Positions 12,639 through 23,950 are shown, numbered from the stretch's first letter. The stretch: 64,000 nucleotides of DNA from Vesta saturnalis (GCA_036346205.1 JARFJB010001970.1:368501-432500), one strand, 5' to 3'. Numbers and translations are program-made. Notes: generated by a model not told the origin, from the letters alone.

Positions 12639-14888
12639 TCTGTTACGTGTTTATCGTGAATAACGTGTATTTTCGATAACTTCAGTTACGTTATTTAATG
12701 AATGAACTAATTAGTTACATCTAAATAAATATTTCCGTATTCGTTGGTGGAATGTTTTTAATTGCGTACCTCAAAAATTATTTTTCGCATCTCTACAGTT
12801 AAACTAATTTATTTAACGTACACATCTTTTTTATTCCTTTATAGATATAAATTTGGTATTTAAACAAGTTGCGCCATCTCGAAGATTTAGAGTCATTTAA
12901 TAAAGTTTTGAAAAGGAATCTTGTTTTAAAAGACAACAATGGGATATCTGTAAAATTTATTTATCAAAATTTGGTTTTAACATTCTTATCTAGTTTGAAT
13001 AGTTTTGACAGGTTTGCAATATTGCTTTTGTTAGGGCGTTGTTCCTGATCTTTCTTTTACTTAAGACGCCATTTTTCCGATGGGGAGATTGATCTTCAAG
13101 AAAAATTTTTCCTTCCGTTTACAAGATGTTTAAGCATCGTTTCTTTGGAAAATTTTTCATATAAGGTAATGGTTTTTGGTATAAAACCTTACTGACGCTT
13201 TACAAGCGGATCTTATTGAAATTTTCAATCTTCATATCCTCGGGCACTTTCGCACGATTACTTAAATTTATAACATAGGTCTGTTGAAACGAAATCATCG
13301 CTATCGGCTCTAAACATCTAAAAAAGAGTGCCTTGATACCGGCGAAATAAACAGCTATTCTTTATTTATATACATAACTAGCAAATTGGGAATCCACTAC
13401 CGATCACCTCCGTACCTATTCCTACTGGAATGCTGGCTCTTAGCTACTGATTAGCTGTCTTGGTTCCACAAAGTAACTACCACCTTCGAAACACGAAGGG
13501 CATTTACAGTTTGGTAATTCTTCATCAAAGGTCAGAATTCTTTATTATTCAATATACACAGGATTTGTGTAATGAACAGTGTATTGCTAAAATTAGTACA
13601 ACAGAGTTAGGTTACATTTGGGGTTTAACCTTATTTACTTACTTGTAACAAAAATTTATCATTTATAATAACATTCTTTTACTGGAGGCTAAAGTGGTTG
13701 AATAATTTAGAGTTTGATTTGCTCAATTTGTAATTTCTTTCTGCATACAAAAAGAAGGAAAAACCACACCTATTATTCACTGGGACGTTGACCTACTTAG
13801 TTCACTACCTTCACACGGTAGTTGCGCGTTGAAGCTCCTGTTTTAAAATACATTATATACAGGGTGGAACAGATATCGAGGTCGTATGAATTACAGTCAT
13901 TGTTTGAAACTGTATATATATTTATATTCAAATTTAGAATTTCTGTAACTTTTCTGTACTTTGTCTTTCCTTAATATTAATTATTTGTCATTACGGATAA
14001 TTTTGTTCAGAGCAGGTTTTGCTGTAATAAAATTTCTGTACTATTGAATGTCTTGCTGCCATTCTATACCTTGCACTGAACAGACTATCCAGATATTTCT
14101 ATTTAATACCACTTCTTAAGGGTTTTAATAAAATTCAAGAAACCGAAATTAAAATCATTGGGGATTTAAATTCAATTTTGTGAAACGTAGGCAAGCCGTT
14201 TCAAAAATTAAGCACTACTATTTTCATTGTGGATCTATTTTAGATCGCACTTTATGGGTTACTTTCGCCCTTTCGGCTGCGATTTGTAAGTACTTACAAC
14301 CGTCGGGAGCGGCACAATTAACGAAACTTTTCTTTTACATTTAGGGTTCGATTAACGAACTAAATACATTTAGTTAGTTTTTTTATTCTTTGTGGGCATC
14401 TGCGACGGCTCACCACTTGCCATCGTCAGGGCTGAATTATAATTATGTTGTAAGTTAAGATTGTTATGAATACTTTGGGGGAAAACTAGCATAGTATCAT
14501 ATTTGTTTACGTTCGATATTTATTCGACAAGTATTAATTTGAGTTTAAATTAAATTAAATAAACGATTACTGTGTGGTTGTTCGGGTAAAAGTTTCTCTC
14601 TCTTTTAAAATTGTTTCCTTTTTTTTTTTGGAGCACTACCTGTTTCAGGTTTTACAGGGCCTGCCCCTACTCTACTCCTCTTTTCCTTTTTCTTTCCTTT
14701 TCTCCCCTTTCAGGACTAAAACCTGTGGCGCCTATCCTTTAGTGGCTATCTAACCACGTCAACACCATTGTAGCAACCCTCCAAAACCCCACGCATCAAA
14801 GTGCTCTGCGGTCAAACGACCGTACGCAGGAGCTTAGTCGAGTGCACTTTCAAAAAAATGTTTACATGCAGGTTAGACATGTAGCAAA
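12639..14888. other. 2.2-kb unassigned insertion-like gap inside the Polinton
   Basis: The only long stretch of the Polinton without genes; it separates the integrase block from the DUF8207/ATPase block. It contains one ACAGGGTGG mariner-type end near 13860, a poly-T run near 14620, and a more GC-rich, pyrimidine-rich piece (about 14640-14860). The composition differs from the flanking Polinton genes, so a later insertion is likely, but neither termini nor a target duplication could be recognised. Confidence 0.45.
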
Positions 14889-15651
14889 TTATTTTCCAGG
14901 ATTATAATTTCGTCGTACAGCATTTGTACGTTTCAAAATATCTCTACATTGCTCTAGATCCCGTGTTTAGTAACCTATGAGTGTCTTTTTAAATAATAAT
15001 TCGTATAATCCCGGTGTTCCACTGTAGTCTAGGGATGTTCCATTCGGAAGAATGATAACAAAATCATCTCCTTCGAAATCCAGCTGGGCATCACCGATGT
15101 AAAATTTTTCTTGATCGGATTTGAAGTTACACTTTACGTAAAATCATACTGGTCTTCTGTGTCCCTATAGAAATTCTCGATATAATGTTTTGCCAATCCC
15201 TGGTATTGATTTAGATATTCCTCAAAAACTGGATAGGAACCCGCAAGTGATGACAGCCTTCACTTGATCTAATGTTGAAATATCAGAATCTTCGTCATCT
15301 TTTGTGGTATCCACAATTATAGCTTCATCTAAAAAGTTAGGTACCTTCGGAGAAAGTGGGGTGTGCGGCGGTTTTCAACTTGTAGAATCTTCTGACGTGT
15401 CATATGTATATTTGGGTGTGTTTTCCAATTTACTATGTTCCAGTTTAATATACAGAAATACTTCTTTTGTAGTCATTAACTGTTTTAACGGTTGTGTAAT
15501 TGGTTTAAAGTGTTCTTCGATAGCACGTTCTGCAAGTGCCGTATCTTTCTTTAAGCTGGCATACTTGTTTGACAGACCTTCGAGCACACAAAATGTCTTG
15601 CATTAAACGCTCTTCCATCGCAACTGTGCGCATGTGTTCAGATAATTTCAT
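14889..15651 (-). pseudogene. DUF8207-like Polinton protein (broken)
   Basis: The start ATG at 15651 lies three bases beyond the ATPase stop, so the two genes are arranged as an operon-like pair. The N-terminus (MKLSEHMRTVAMEERLMQ) and the next frame (15587-15375) are helical and probably coiled-coil. After further shifts, the C-terminal part (about 15130-14889) reads KFYIGDAQLDFEGDDFVIIL and then GTPGLYELLFKK and DILKRTNAVRRNYNP. This matches the globular domain (DUF8207 type, from memory) common in insect Maverick elements. At least two frameshifts and internal stops break it. Its function in the element is unknown. Confidence 0.75.
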
Positions 15652-15653
15652 AC

Positions 15654-16340
15654 TTATAGTGAAATGTAATAATCAAATCCTTTTCGGAAGCGCCCTGATT
15701 TAATGTCACTGTCTTTGTCTATAACAAAGCATCCGCATTTATCGTGCCAGCAAATAAAACACAGTTTCTTGAACTTTTAAAAAGACATATCCATGTTCAC
15801 GTGATAATTGTATACATGCTTCAAATTAGTGTGATCTTGCTGGAAGGGGATGAGTAAATTAGCATTGTCACGTATTAGTTGTTTTGGAATAGATGAATAC
15901 GTTTGACATAGATAAAAGCAATCATTATCTTGATGCCTACCAAAACAAAAGTGATTTCTAATTTCATTTCGTTTATGACACGCCACATCATCAAAAATCA
16001 TTATTGAACGCTTACGCGATTCACTAGGTGCTATAACATCATTACTATCACTGTATTTGAAATATCCAATCTCTTTTATCGGGGATAGTAAATTACGCAG
16101 GTATTGGTACTTAGATTAGTACAAAGATTTGCAATACACGTATATATTTTCGAAACGTGAACCATTTGGATGTTCTAACAACGAAATCATAACGTTTGTC
16201 TTACCACAACCAGACGGACCAACGATAATACCTTTTAGTAAACTGCTGTGCTTTGAGTATTCTTTGGTGTTAGAACAAGCGTCATAATTTTTAATAGATA
16301 ATTCAGTCGGTTGAGGAATGAAACGAATGGTTGTCTTCAT
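15654..16340 (-). pseudogene. Polinton genome-packaging ATPase (two nonsense codons)
   Basis: FtsK/HerA-type ATPase that would pump the element's DNA into capsids. Walker A is GPSGCGKT (residues 41-48), preceded by KGIIV. Walker B is IMIFDDVAC, in the second third. The whole span is one reading frame of 228 codons, interrupted only by TAA at codon 75 (near 16116) and TAA at codon 188 (near 15777), with clear homology continuing across both stops. The C-terminus keeps a Cys/His-rich LCFICWHDKCGCF. The length fits Polinton ATPases. It diverges from the PLA2-domain gene across 98 bp, which should hold promoters for both directions. Confidence 0.88.
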
Positions 16341-16438
16341 GATACTAATTCATACGCTATAGGTCACGTAAACATATACCTACATATACGTATGATTCAT
16401 ATTACATAGTACAGTATTCATTTGTTAGTTCGTGAGAT

Positions 16439-17236
16439 ATGAAGTTGTGCACTGCTAACAAAAACGAAAAAAAGGAGTCAGAATTAATTAATACATCAAT
16501 CAATAAACTACCCGTTGAACTACACATACCCGGATACAGGTACTGTGGACCTGGTACTCGTTTACAAGAAAGACGCGCTCGCGGTGATAAAGGTATTAAC
16601 GAATTAGACGAGGCGTGTAAAGAGCACGATATAGCGTACTCTAAGTCTAACGACTTAAGAGATCGTCACAAAGCAGACAAAATTCTACAAGAGAAAGCTT
16701 AGAAAAGGGTTCGAGCATCAGACGCTGGTTTTGCTGAAAGAGCAGCCACCTTAACAATATCAGGTGTAATGAAACGAAAAAGAACATTGGGAATGGGAAC
16801 TAAACCAAGGAGAATAAAGCGACCTAGAAGAAGTCGAGCCATTCCGTTTAATAGAGCAATTCGTTTAGCTCGTCGACGTATTGGTGGTAAACTGAATTCA
16901 ACTTTAAAATCTACCGTGCAAAAAGCTCTAAGCGTACTAAAACACAAACAGATTTTTTCACCTAAACAAAGGATTTTGCCAATACCCAAACGTCGTGGAT
17001 TCTTACCTCTTATTCCACTGTTTTTCGCTTCAGGAGCATTAGGTTCTTTAAGTGGAGGTGCTGCTGCAGTTGCAAAAGCGGTAAATGATACAAAAGCGGC
17101 AACAAACACTTTAGAAGAAAAGAAACGTCATAATCAAGCTATGGAAGCTGCAGCAGTAGGAAAAGGATTGTACATTAAACCGTATAAACGAGGTTTAGGT
17201 CTCTATTTAAAACCGTATCAAAAAAACTTCCATTGA
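16439..17236 (+). pseudogene. PLA2-domain / basic pX-like Polinton protein split by a TAG
   Basis: The first part (16439-16702, 87 codons) is a parvovirus VP1-like phospholipase A2 domain with the calcium-loop motif YRYCGPGT (residues 33-40) and the catalytic pair in CKEHDIAYS (His63, Asp64). After a TAG at 16700-16702 the same frame stays open to 17236. That second part is Arg/Lys-rich (KPRRIKRPRRSR) and then has a hydrophobic Gly/Ala segment (FLPLIPLFFASGALGSL), as in the basic, membrane-active adenovirus pX-like proteins of adintovirus/Polinton elements. The unbroken frame suggests one protein cut by a single nonsense change. In related virus-like elements it would help DNA packaging and membrane penetration. 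This copy is only described as found. Confidence 0.8.
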
Positions 17237-17627
17237 AGCTACCACGCCATGCCTTAACCAAGATAGAGCTATCAAAGTATGTTCACGAATTACATATCCC
17301 TTATTTTAGAGGCATATATGTGAGGGATAATTTACCAAAACGAATACATTCAGTCGAATGTGCAATTGTAAATTTGGATGATCAAAAGAATAAGGGAACC
17401 CACTGGACACCATACGTCAAACGGAGAAGACACATCATGTATTTTGATAGCATCGGTGAATCAAACCACCATTAGAATTAATACATTATTTCCGAAGTGA
17501 TGGTAGCAACAACAAAATTGAGTATAACTTTACCAAGCTTCAACACCTAAATACTTTTACTTGTGGTCACTTGGTACTACGGTTTTTATATAGCAACGCC
17601 TTTGGAATGTCATTAGTTATTGAGTGA
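17233..17627 (+). pseudogene. Adenain-like cysteine protease of the Polinton (frameshifted)
   Basis: Maturation protease for capsid proteins. The first frame (17233-17475) has PYFRGIYVRDNLP, ECAIVNLDD, the catalytic histidine in GTHW (residue 57) and the acidic residue in MYFDS (residue 72). After a frameshift near 17470 the sequence continues PLELIHYF and then FTCGHLVLRFLY, which holds the catalytic cysteine. It ends with TGA at 17625-17627. The start codon is TTG; an ATG appears to have been lost. It overlaps the preceding gene's stop by a few bases, and the minor capsid gene follows after 5 bp. Confidence 0.88.
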
Positions 17628-17632
17628 TCGTA

Positions 17633-18314
17633 ATGTCGTACACATTCACATTTACCAATACGAGATCCATTCTACACTAGAATTTCAACCCACCTATTTT
17701 TCTCGACAATGAAAGTGAATACGTGATGGGGTTGACCAGCTTTGAATCTTTCAATACCATACAAAACGTGAGCTCAGTTTATGTTTGGTAATAATAAAAT
17801 TGAAATACCACCTGGATGTTATGAAATTAAAGATTTGGACCAATACATTAAATCAACAGTAGAAGATTATAACGGATTCATCTTTTTGCGGGCTAATAAC
17901 AAGACAATGAAAGCAATCTTAAAGTTAACCCATGACATTGATTTCAATGTAGAACACTGTATCGGATCTATGCTACGATTCCGTAAACAAATTTACAAAC
18001 GAAAACGTATGAATATATCGGAAAATCCAATTAATGTCATGAAAATTAATTCTATAATGATCGAATGCAGCATAACGAGCGGTAGTTTTAAGAATGGTGA
18101 GTCCTCACACATTATCCATCAATTCTTTCCAACAGTGCCCGCTGGATACCAAATAATCGAATCTCCTCAACATGTAATTTATTTACCTATAAACACTTCA
18201 ATTATTTCAAACTTAACTCTTAAAATAGTAGATCAAGACGGCGATCTCATCAATTTTAACGGAGAAGTCATTACGATAGGTTTACATTTAAAGAAATATG
18301 GTGGCACGATATAA
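17633..18314 (+). pseudogene. Polinton minor capsid (penton-type jelly-roll) protein, N-terminus broken
   Basis: The start ATG at 17633 opens with MSYTFTFTN. A TAG at 17678-17680 and a frameshift near 17780 break the N-terminal fifth, where SEYVMGLTSFESFN can still be read. From 17781 to 18314 the frame is open for 177 codons: PPGCYEIKDLDQYI, RANNKTMKAILK, then HQFFPTVPAGYQIIESP and the C-terminal INFNGEVITIGLHLKK. These are the conserved blocks of the Polinton minor capsid protein, which forms the capsid vertices. It lies directly upstream of the major capsid gene on the same strand, the usual order. Confidence 0.85.
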
Positions 18315-18454
18315 TACTTGCATGTGTAACATGACAAATCAAAGTATAAAAAGACAAAGTGGGGCAACTCTAAAGTCAGTAAGGGCTCATCGATCAAACC
18401 GTTGACATGTGCAAACAAAGCGTATTTACAATCTCTTGGTTTTACCTTAATACA

Positions 18455-19633
18455 ATGAGCATATTAAACATTAGTGAGAAAGTTCTCCTTGATAATGCAA
18501 TTGTCAACGCCGAACTTCACACTCACCAACCTTACACAACTCGTTTTGGAAATAATGATGAAATTAGAATACCAATTCAGGAAGATATGTGCACCCTACC
18601 TTCGGAGAGTTACCTTTACATTGAAGGACGATTGTTAAAAGAAGATCGCACCATTTCTCAAACAGCCCCCTTTGTCAACAATTTATATATAGTTTTATTT
18701 AGTGAAATTCGTTATGAAATGAACGGTATTGTAGTAGATTCGGTAACTAAGGTAAGGTTAACATCAACAATAGGAGGATTAATATCGTTAACACCAAACG
18801 ACTGTACTCGATATCAAAACGCTGGATGGTTTCCTACAACGAACAGTGTAATTTTCGATGTACATGAATACTTTAACGTTTGTCTTCCATTGCGAATACT
18901 TCTCGGCTTTGCAGAAGATTACAGAAAAGTTATATTGAACATTAGACAGGAACTGGTGTTAATCCGTAGTAATAGTGACACAAATGCGTTAATTTCTACG
19001 AACGCTGAAGAAGTATACTGGAAAGTTCCACATATTATTCCAGCACTTGCAGAAGAATTATTGTTAACTAAATACATTGATAAAAATGTAAATACTGAAG
19101 TAGCATTTCGAAGCTGGAAAACACACCTATATCCAGCTTTACCCACAACAGATAAGCACACATGGGCTATCAAGACATCTAGTAGTTTAGAAACAGTCAG
19201 GTATATCATTATCGGATTTCAAACTGACCGAGAAAATGATCTTACAAAAGATATGAGCGAGTTTGATAAATGTGCTATTAACAATGTTCGTGTGTTTCTC
19301 AATACGGAACGGTATCCATACAATAATTTAAGCATTAATTATGACAACAATTATTTTGCAAGTTTGTAACAAATATACTCAAAGTTTCAAGCATCATACT
19401 ATCAAACAGAAGGTCAACCCTCACTAACACCTGAACAATTTAAAAAAATAGCACCATTAATGGTTGTTGATTGTTCAAACGAAAAAGACCCACTGCACTC
19501 AAAAGCAGTCGTATTTCGCGTAGAGTTTGAGACATCACAAAATATACCGGCCAATGCGACAGCTTATTGCTTAATATTACATGATCGCGTAATTACATAT
19601 AATCCACTAACCAAAGCGGTCAGACAAATATAA
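18455..19633 (+). pseudogene. Polinton major capsid protein (double jelly-roll), one in-frame stop
   Basis: ATG 18455 (MSILNISEKV) is preferred over 18407 because the extra 16 residues do not look like family sequence. The frame runs 392 codons to TAA at 19631-19633, with one internal TAA at 19367-19369. Homology continues past that stop in the same frame (LTPEQFKKIAPLMVVDCS, then PANATAYCLILHDRVITYNP). The first jelly roll is seen around IPIQEDMCTLPSESYLYIEG, and the second around LETVRYIIIGFQTDREND. This matches the double jelly-roll-like domain found across Polinton capsid proteins. Apart from the stop the gene is well preserved. Confidence 0.88.
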
Positions 19634-19684
19634 TAAACGCATAGCAAACAAATCCAGTTAGATACAGGTCACGCTACAGAGACG

Positions 19685-20130
19685 ATGATCGTAATAGTTG
19701 ATGTACAAGGATTCAAAACATCAAAACACGTATTTACACCCAAAGAGCTGGCAATACATAATAGAAGTCAAGCTGCCCATTTTGTGTTCAAACCACCATT
19801 TCCGTGGCACGTCTTAGATGTGGAATTTCAACGGAAGCCACCTGGTTAATCCATAATTATCACTGTATCAAATGGGGATCTGGATATACCTCTACACATC
19901 TATTTCCACATATACTTCGTGAGCTAGTATCGGTAACAGATGATGTGTACATTAAAGGGCGAGAAAAAGCCGATTACATTCGAAAAATATTGAAACAGCC
20001 CATTATAGAAATTGAAGAGCAACCAGCTTTACCAAAAATGAAAACAACTTGTTTCTTTCATACACAAACGACTTGTCATTGTGCTTTATCGAATGTACAC
20101 TTTTTGTACAATAATTATGTAATGAAATAA
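19685..20130 (+). pseudogene. Conserved Polinton ORF downstream of capsid, function unknown
   Basis: ATG 19685 begins MIVIVDVQGFKTSKHVFTPK, continues to HFVFKPPFPWHVLDV and shifts frame near 19830. The second frame reads LIHNYHCIKWGSGY, then VYIKGREKADYIRK and a C-terminal TTCHCALSNVHFLY. I recall the pattern (hydrophobic strand with D-x-QGF, then a YVKG block, then ALSNVxFLY) from many arthropod element proteins. An RNase H-like fold is possible but unproven. It lies 51 bp after the capsid stop on the same strand. Confidence 0.6.
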
Positions 20131-20198
20131 TGTTTTAATAAACAACCATTTCATAAATTAGTTAATTACAAGTTTTACTACATTAAACAAGGTTAAAC

Positions 20199-20457
20199 CT
20201 AGGTTGGTGTTGATTTACCACTGCCGGCGGTTAACATCTTGAGATATCGTGTCTGAATCATATCGATTACATTGATAATTTCTTTCTTACATTCAATTTC
20301 TTTCAAGGTCGTTTTCACTTAATGTAGTCCAAGTTGATTCCAAATCATTAAAGGTATCGGGTATACTATTTGCATCATTAAAATGCTTGATTGCCATACG
20401 TTCAGCTGTTCTTAAAGCTTCTTTTTCAGGATGTACAGCCCTTCTTATTTTTGTCAT
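20199..20457 (-). pseudogene. Small Polinton ORF, unknown function
   Basis: The minus-strand ATG at 20457 opens MTKIRRAVHPEKEALRTAER and then HFNDANSIPDTFNDLE. After a frameshift the C-terminus reads IINVIDMIQTRYLKMLTAG and ends at TAG 20199. It is about 80 codons, mostly helical, with no family recognised. It converges with the preceding plus-strand ORF. Confidence 0.5.
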
Positions 20458-20588
20458 ATTTGTTCCTCGCTCTAGCTTGATCAGCCCACTATTATTATAA
20501 ACGTGCCTTTTTCAAGGTTATATACAAAAAAACATATTTTGCGTAACAAACATTATATTCTGGAATTCAACACATACAGGTTTTAATT

Positions 20589-21843
20589 TTACACAATACA
20601 ATTAATTTGTCTTAATAAACAAATTCGTGTTGTAAAACACTTGTAACACTTGTCAGCAAGAAATGCTTTACAGACACTTTGAGCAGTCCTATAGTCTTTT
20701 ACTAATCTTAAACGGTAACCCTTTCCAAATAAATTTGAAGCAGCTAAGGCGTCCTTTTCTAATTTTGAAAACTGTTTTAGCAGTGTTTTAGCATGTCTTC
20801 TTCCTACTCTTCATCTTCGCTGGAATCTTTCGTTTCCCATTGTCTTAAGTCATCCGTAAAAGCTTCTAGCTCAGCTGAATTTAACTTTTGTGTTAAACAG
20901 GATAGACAGTAACGACCATTTAAATATTTCTCACACATTATCACTCCATTTTGGTACTTTTCAGAAAATGTATTCTTCTTCTGTACAGAGTCTTCCCAGA
21001 CCATACACAGATTCATGTTCCGCATTGAATACTAAGGCTGACAAGTGCTGCACCAAACGTTCCACAGTTATGTGGCCATCTATAGCTTTAGTCCATGGTT
21101 CTGCAGCGTAGCACATCCACATTTTGTATATTGTTTTTACTAACTCGACTATACTATGTTCTCATATAGACAACCACTTAAATTCTTTTGCCACTTCTAC
21201 ATCTACTTCAACCTTACCAGGTAGCGTGGTTATTATTTCCAACGTTAAACCAACATTGTCACATTTAAGTTCTAGTAACCGTTCAAGGACGTTCATGATG
21301 TTCATTCTTACATCTCCAGGCATATCAGCAACTCCAGTAATAACGTTCATATAATACTGATTAAACTCTTGACTTGATAAGTACTGTAGTCGATGTTTTA
21401 TTAAGCCTAACACATTCCATAGCTCTATTATAGTTTCCCATCCAACAAACACTTCATATGATTAAGCATCCGTTATCTTAATCACTTTATTTCCATTAAT
21501 TTTCAAAAATGAATAGTTTTTGTTCGAAATTTTAACGGTTGCCAACCACACTCGTTTGATTTAAAATAATTCGTAATTGCTCCTTGCTGTTCTAAAAATA
21601 ACTCCACTCACTTTCGTTAAAAACAACACTTTGATTCTTTACTCCACTTAAGTTCACTGCAGGTTTAAAACATATAGACGGAAATAACCCTACCACACAT
21701 ATTTTAAACGTGATTTGTTTAAAAAACACAGCGCTCGACCCACCGACTGCTGATGATTAAACTCACTGTTTTCGGTAACCGGAACCTGTTGTTTTAGAGC
21801 TTGCTGCTTGGCTTTCTCTATAAATTTAGCAAGGTTGTCCATT
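20589..21843 (-). pseudogene. Large conserved Polinton ORF, Cys-rich, unknown function
   Basis: ATG 21843 opens MDNLAKFIEKAKQQALKQQ. Several frame changes follow in 21700-21450, where KPAVNLSGVKNQSVVFNESE can be read. The best open block is 21452-21162 (VGWETIIELWNVLGLIKHRL, then NQYYMNVITGVADMPGDVRM). The next part holds LVKTIYKMWMCYAAEP, and 21025-20804 has the Cys-rich MCEKYLNGRYCLSCL and an acidic tail. Further coding (ALAASNLFGKGYRLRLVKDY, then ADKCYKCF) runs to TAA 20589. I recall similar proteins near the right end of insect Mavericks but know no function. Confidence 0.6.
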
Positions 21844-22039
21844 ATTCTCCACACCAGTGACTTTTGTTTTGTCCGTCTCTTATACTATTTTAATGCAGGC
21901 CAGCTACGGATTTTTTTTTTAGTACAATAATAATTTTTCCTGGTCGGAGTAATCTCTATCTACACATAATGTACGTCAAAAAGTTGTAACTAGAGCATAC
22001 ATTATTTAGTTTAAGTCGGAGTAATCAATCACAATATAG

Positions 22040-22409
22040 AATGCAGGTAAAAAAAGAAGATTAGACCAGAGTTGAGTCAGTTCTTTCCTTGTCATGAGGG
22101 TAAAAAGTTACGCTGGAGATAAAACTCTTATGCCTATTAGTGGGCCAGGCAGGAGTCATAAATCGCAAGACTTAATGCAGGTCAATAGAATGCATATATA
22201 ATGTAGGTTAACAGATTTCGCTGGAAATAAAACTCTAATGCCCATAAGTGGGTGAGACTGGAGTAATGATCTCAACACTTAATGCAGGTCAGTAGAATGC
22301 ACTATATGATGTAGGGTAACAGGTCAGATGGACATATTTCCCGCTATATATCCTAGGCCAAAAGGTTAAAAGTTCGGGTCGGAGCTTGGAACCCCATTCT
22401 TTACCTACT
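22040..22409 (-). repeat. Polinton right terminal repeat with tandem 107-bp units
   Basis: The outermost 175 bp are the inverted copy of the left end. Inward, the unit that starts AATGCAGGTC recurs at 22174 and 22281 (period 107), with a more distant copy from about 22040. The units also share AGTGGG-type and GGAGTAA-type blocks. The right terminus is therefore longer and repetitive while the left is single-copy. Confidence 0.8.
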
Positions 22410-22850
22410 AATCACAACATTTTTCAATACATCAGGGAATAATTCCATTGCCAAGTGTCTCGTTAACTAGTTTTAATAAAGGGTCTACGTACAGACTAGG
22501 ATTGATTTTAATAAGATTTACACTCATGCCAAAGGTATCTTTGCTGGTGCTACCTTTTAACGAAATTATCACGTCGCTTATCTCAGCGTGTGATACTAAA
22601 TACGCATCAGCTAATATTGTCTAACAACTACTTTGTTTTGCATATCTGTACGAATTAACAATGTTCCACATAGTTCCAATTGGAACTATGTCTTTATTGC
22701 TTTGCTGTTTATTGATATTTTAGCTTTGACAATTGCCTTTTTATATGAAGAGAACAAAAATTGTTTTAAATTCAGCATTTTATATAACTTGCTAATTAAT
22801 TGGTAATTATTTTTCACTATTTCTAATTCTTTGTTGTACTACTTGATGTG
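22410..22850 (-). pseudogene. LINE reverse-transcriptase fragment at the Polinton right end
   Basis: The minus-strand translation gives YKKAIVKAKISINSKAIKT, then TMWNIVNSYRYAKQ, and then LKGSTSKDTFGMSVNLIKI and LLKLVNETLGNGIIP in changing frames. This is the order found between the endonuclease and reverse-transcriptase domains of Jockey/CR1-type non-LTR retrotransposons. The reading runs into PDVLKNVVI and then meets the Polinton terminus at 22409. No continuation of the LINE is seen beyond the Polinton's left end. Confidence 0.7.
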
Positions 22851-23009
22851 TTTGTTTGACTTGAATACTTTTAACACCCTTCCGGGAAGACAATCATAAA
22901 AGCATCGCTAAAGTTATTAAAAAACATGTTGAATTTTGTATTAGTGTCTAATTTGTTGTCATTTAAGTAATTTCAACAACAATTACTTAACATTAAGGAT
23001 CCCACATAG

Positions 23010-23190
23010 CACCAAACGTCCCATGGACGTCCGTTTAGTGTGCGTTTTTGGTACAGTGGTCCTGGATCCTCAATGTACATACCATGGACGTACACACGTG
23101 GATGTTTTATGGGCACTATCCAGTGGACGTACGCTATATGTACATTATTCCAAATTCCAAAATAGGATTCACTACGGACGTTCCCAGACG
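23010..23190. repeat. Left ACGTCC-rich subterminal repeat block
   Basis: Short words of the form TGGACGTCC, GGACGTAC and ACGTCCC recur in both orientations, giving a partly palindromic block. The matching block is at 29825-30082. Plant CACTA elements have such subterminal transposase-binding repeats. Confidence 0.7.
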
Positions 23191-23950
23191 GATCCCTTAT
23201 GTACGCTGGCAATCAACAAGTTCGTGTAACAAGATTTTTAAAATCTTTGAGTAAAGTGAGATGTTTTGTTGTGTAATTCTTGCTTGTGCTAACAGTTGTG
23301 GATGTCACACGTATAATTAATTGATATTACTCGCCGGACAGATTGAAAAATTATGTATTAAATGTTATTAATATAACATATTTAAAACTTTTTAAGAAAA
23401 TTTTCAAAATCTAACTTTTATTCATGTTCCTTTTATTTATTTTGTGGCTTTTTGTTTTCAAAGTGTTAGTTGAAATAATCCCGCCATACAGAATCTTTGT
23501 CGCGTGATGCCTCCCCCATCTGGCCACCCTGTTGACAAACTTCCGATGAAAAATAAATCAGTAAATAATGGTGCCCATTTAATCTTCTTTATCCAAAGTA
23601 ATTTCAATTACCACGAATGAAACCCAATTTTTCACATACACAAAAATGAATCACAATCAAATCAAATAAAATATTACATATGTCTGGCAACAATGTTGCG
23701 CAATTCAGACTGGCGTTTAGCGTATTCTCACTCCCAGGCGATTACTGCATGACTTGCTGAAACATTGTGAGCAGGTTCTTTCTCCATCGTGTTTCCATTA
23801 ATTAATGTAACTAGTTTGGTGATACAGTTTCTTCTTACCTTAATGTCTTCAAGCAAGCTTCCAGTGATCAATTCACAAGTTTCAAGTACCGGCTGTTTCA
23901 GTTTTTATAATTTTATAAGCTACGAGTAACTGGTAAATTGCATTGGATTA

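Larger units (their letters stand above)
5826..22409. mobile_element. Polinton/Maverick element (endogenous virus-like), decayed
   Basis: A 16.6-kb unit bounded by inverted termini that begin AGTAGGTAAAGAATGGG on both sides, as expected for Polintons, whose ends usually start with AG. Inside are all the hallmark genes: protein-primed family B polymerase, RVE integrase with chromodomain, FtsK/HerA-type packaging ATPase, adenain-like protease, and minor and major jelly-roll capsid proteins. Accessory genes are a parvovirus-like PLA2-domain protein and a DUF8207-like protein. Most genes carry nonsense codons or frameshifts, so it is not expected to be functional. The six bases outside the two ends (TATAGG left, AATCAC right) do not match, so no target-site duplication is visible. 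Confidence 0.92.

Noticed and set aside
16699..17109. 136-codon frame antisense to the PLA2/pX-like gene
   Set aside because: It is a shadow of the Arg/Lys-rich coding strand; the plus strand carries the recognised domains.
10695..19369. Alternative genetic code in the Polinton
   Set aside because: All three stop codons appear inside frames, alongside frameshifts and a lost catalytic residue; decay explains them better.
22973..23254. Open frames on both strands in the ACGTCC block
   Set aside because: Palindromic repeat sequence gives matching frames on both strands; no protein family was recognised.
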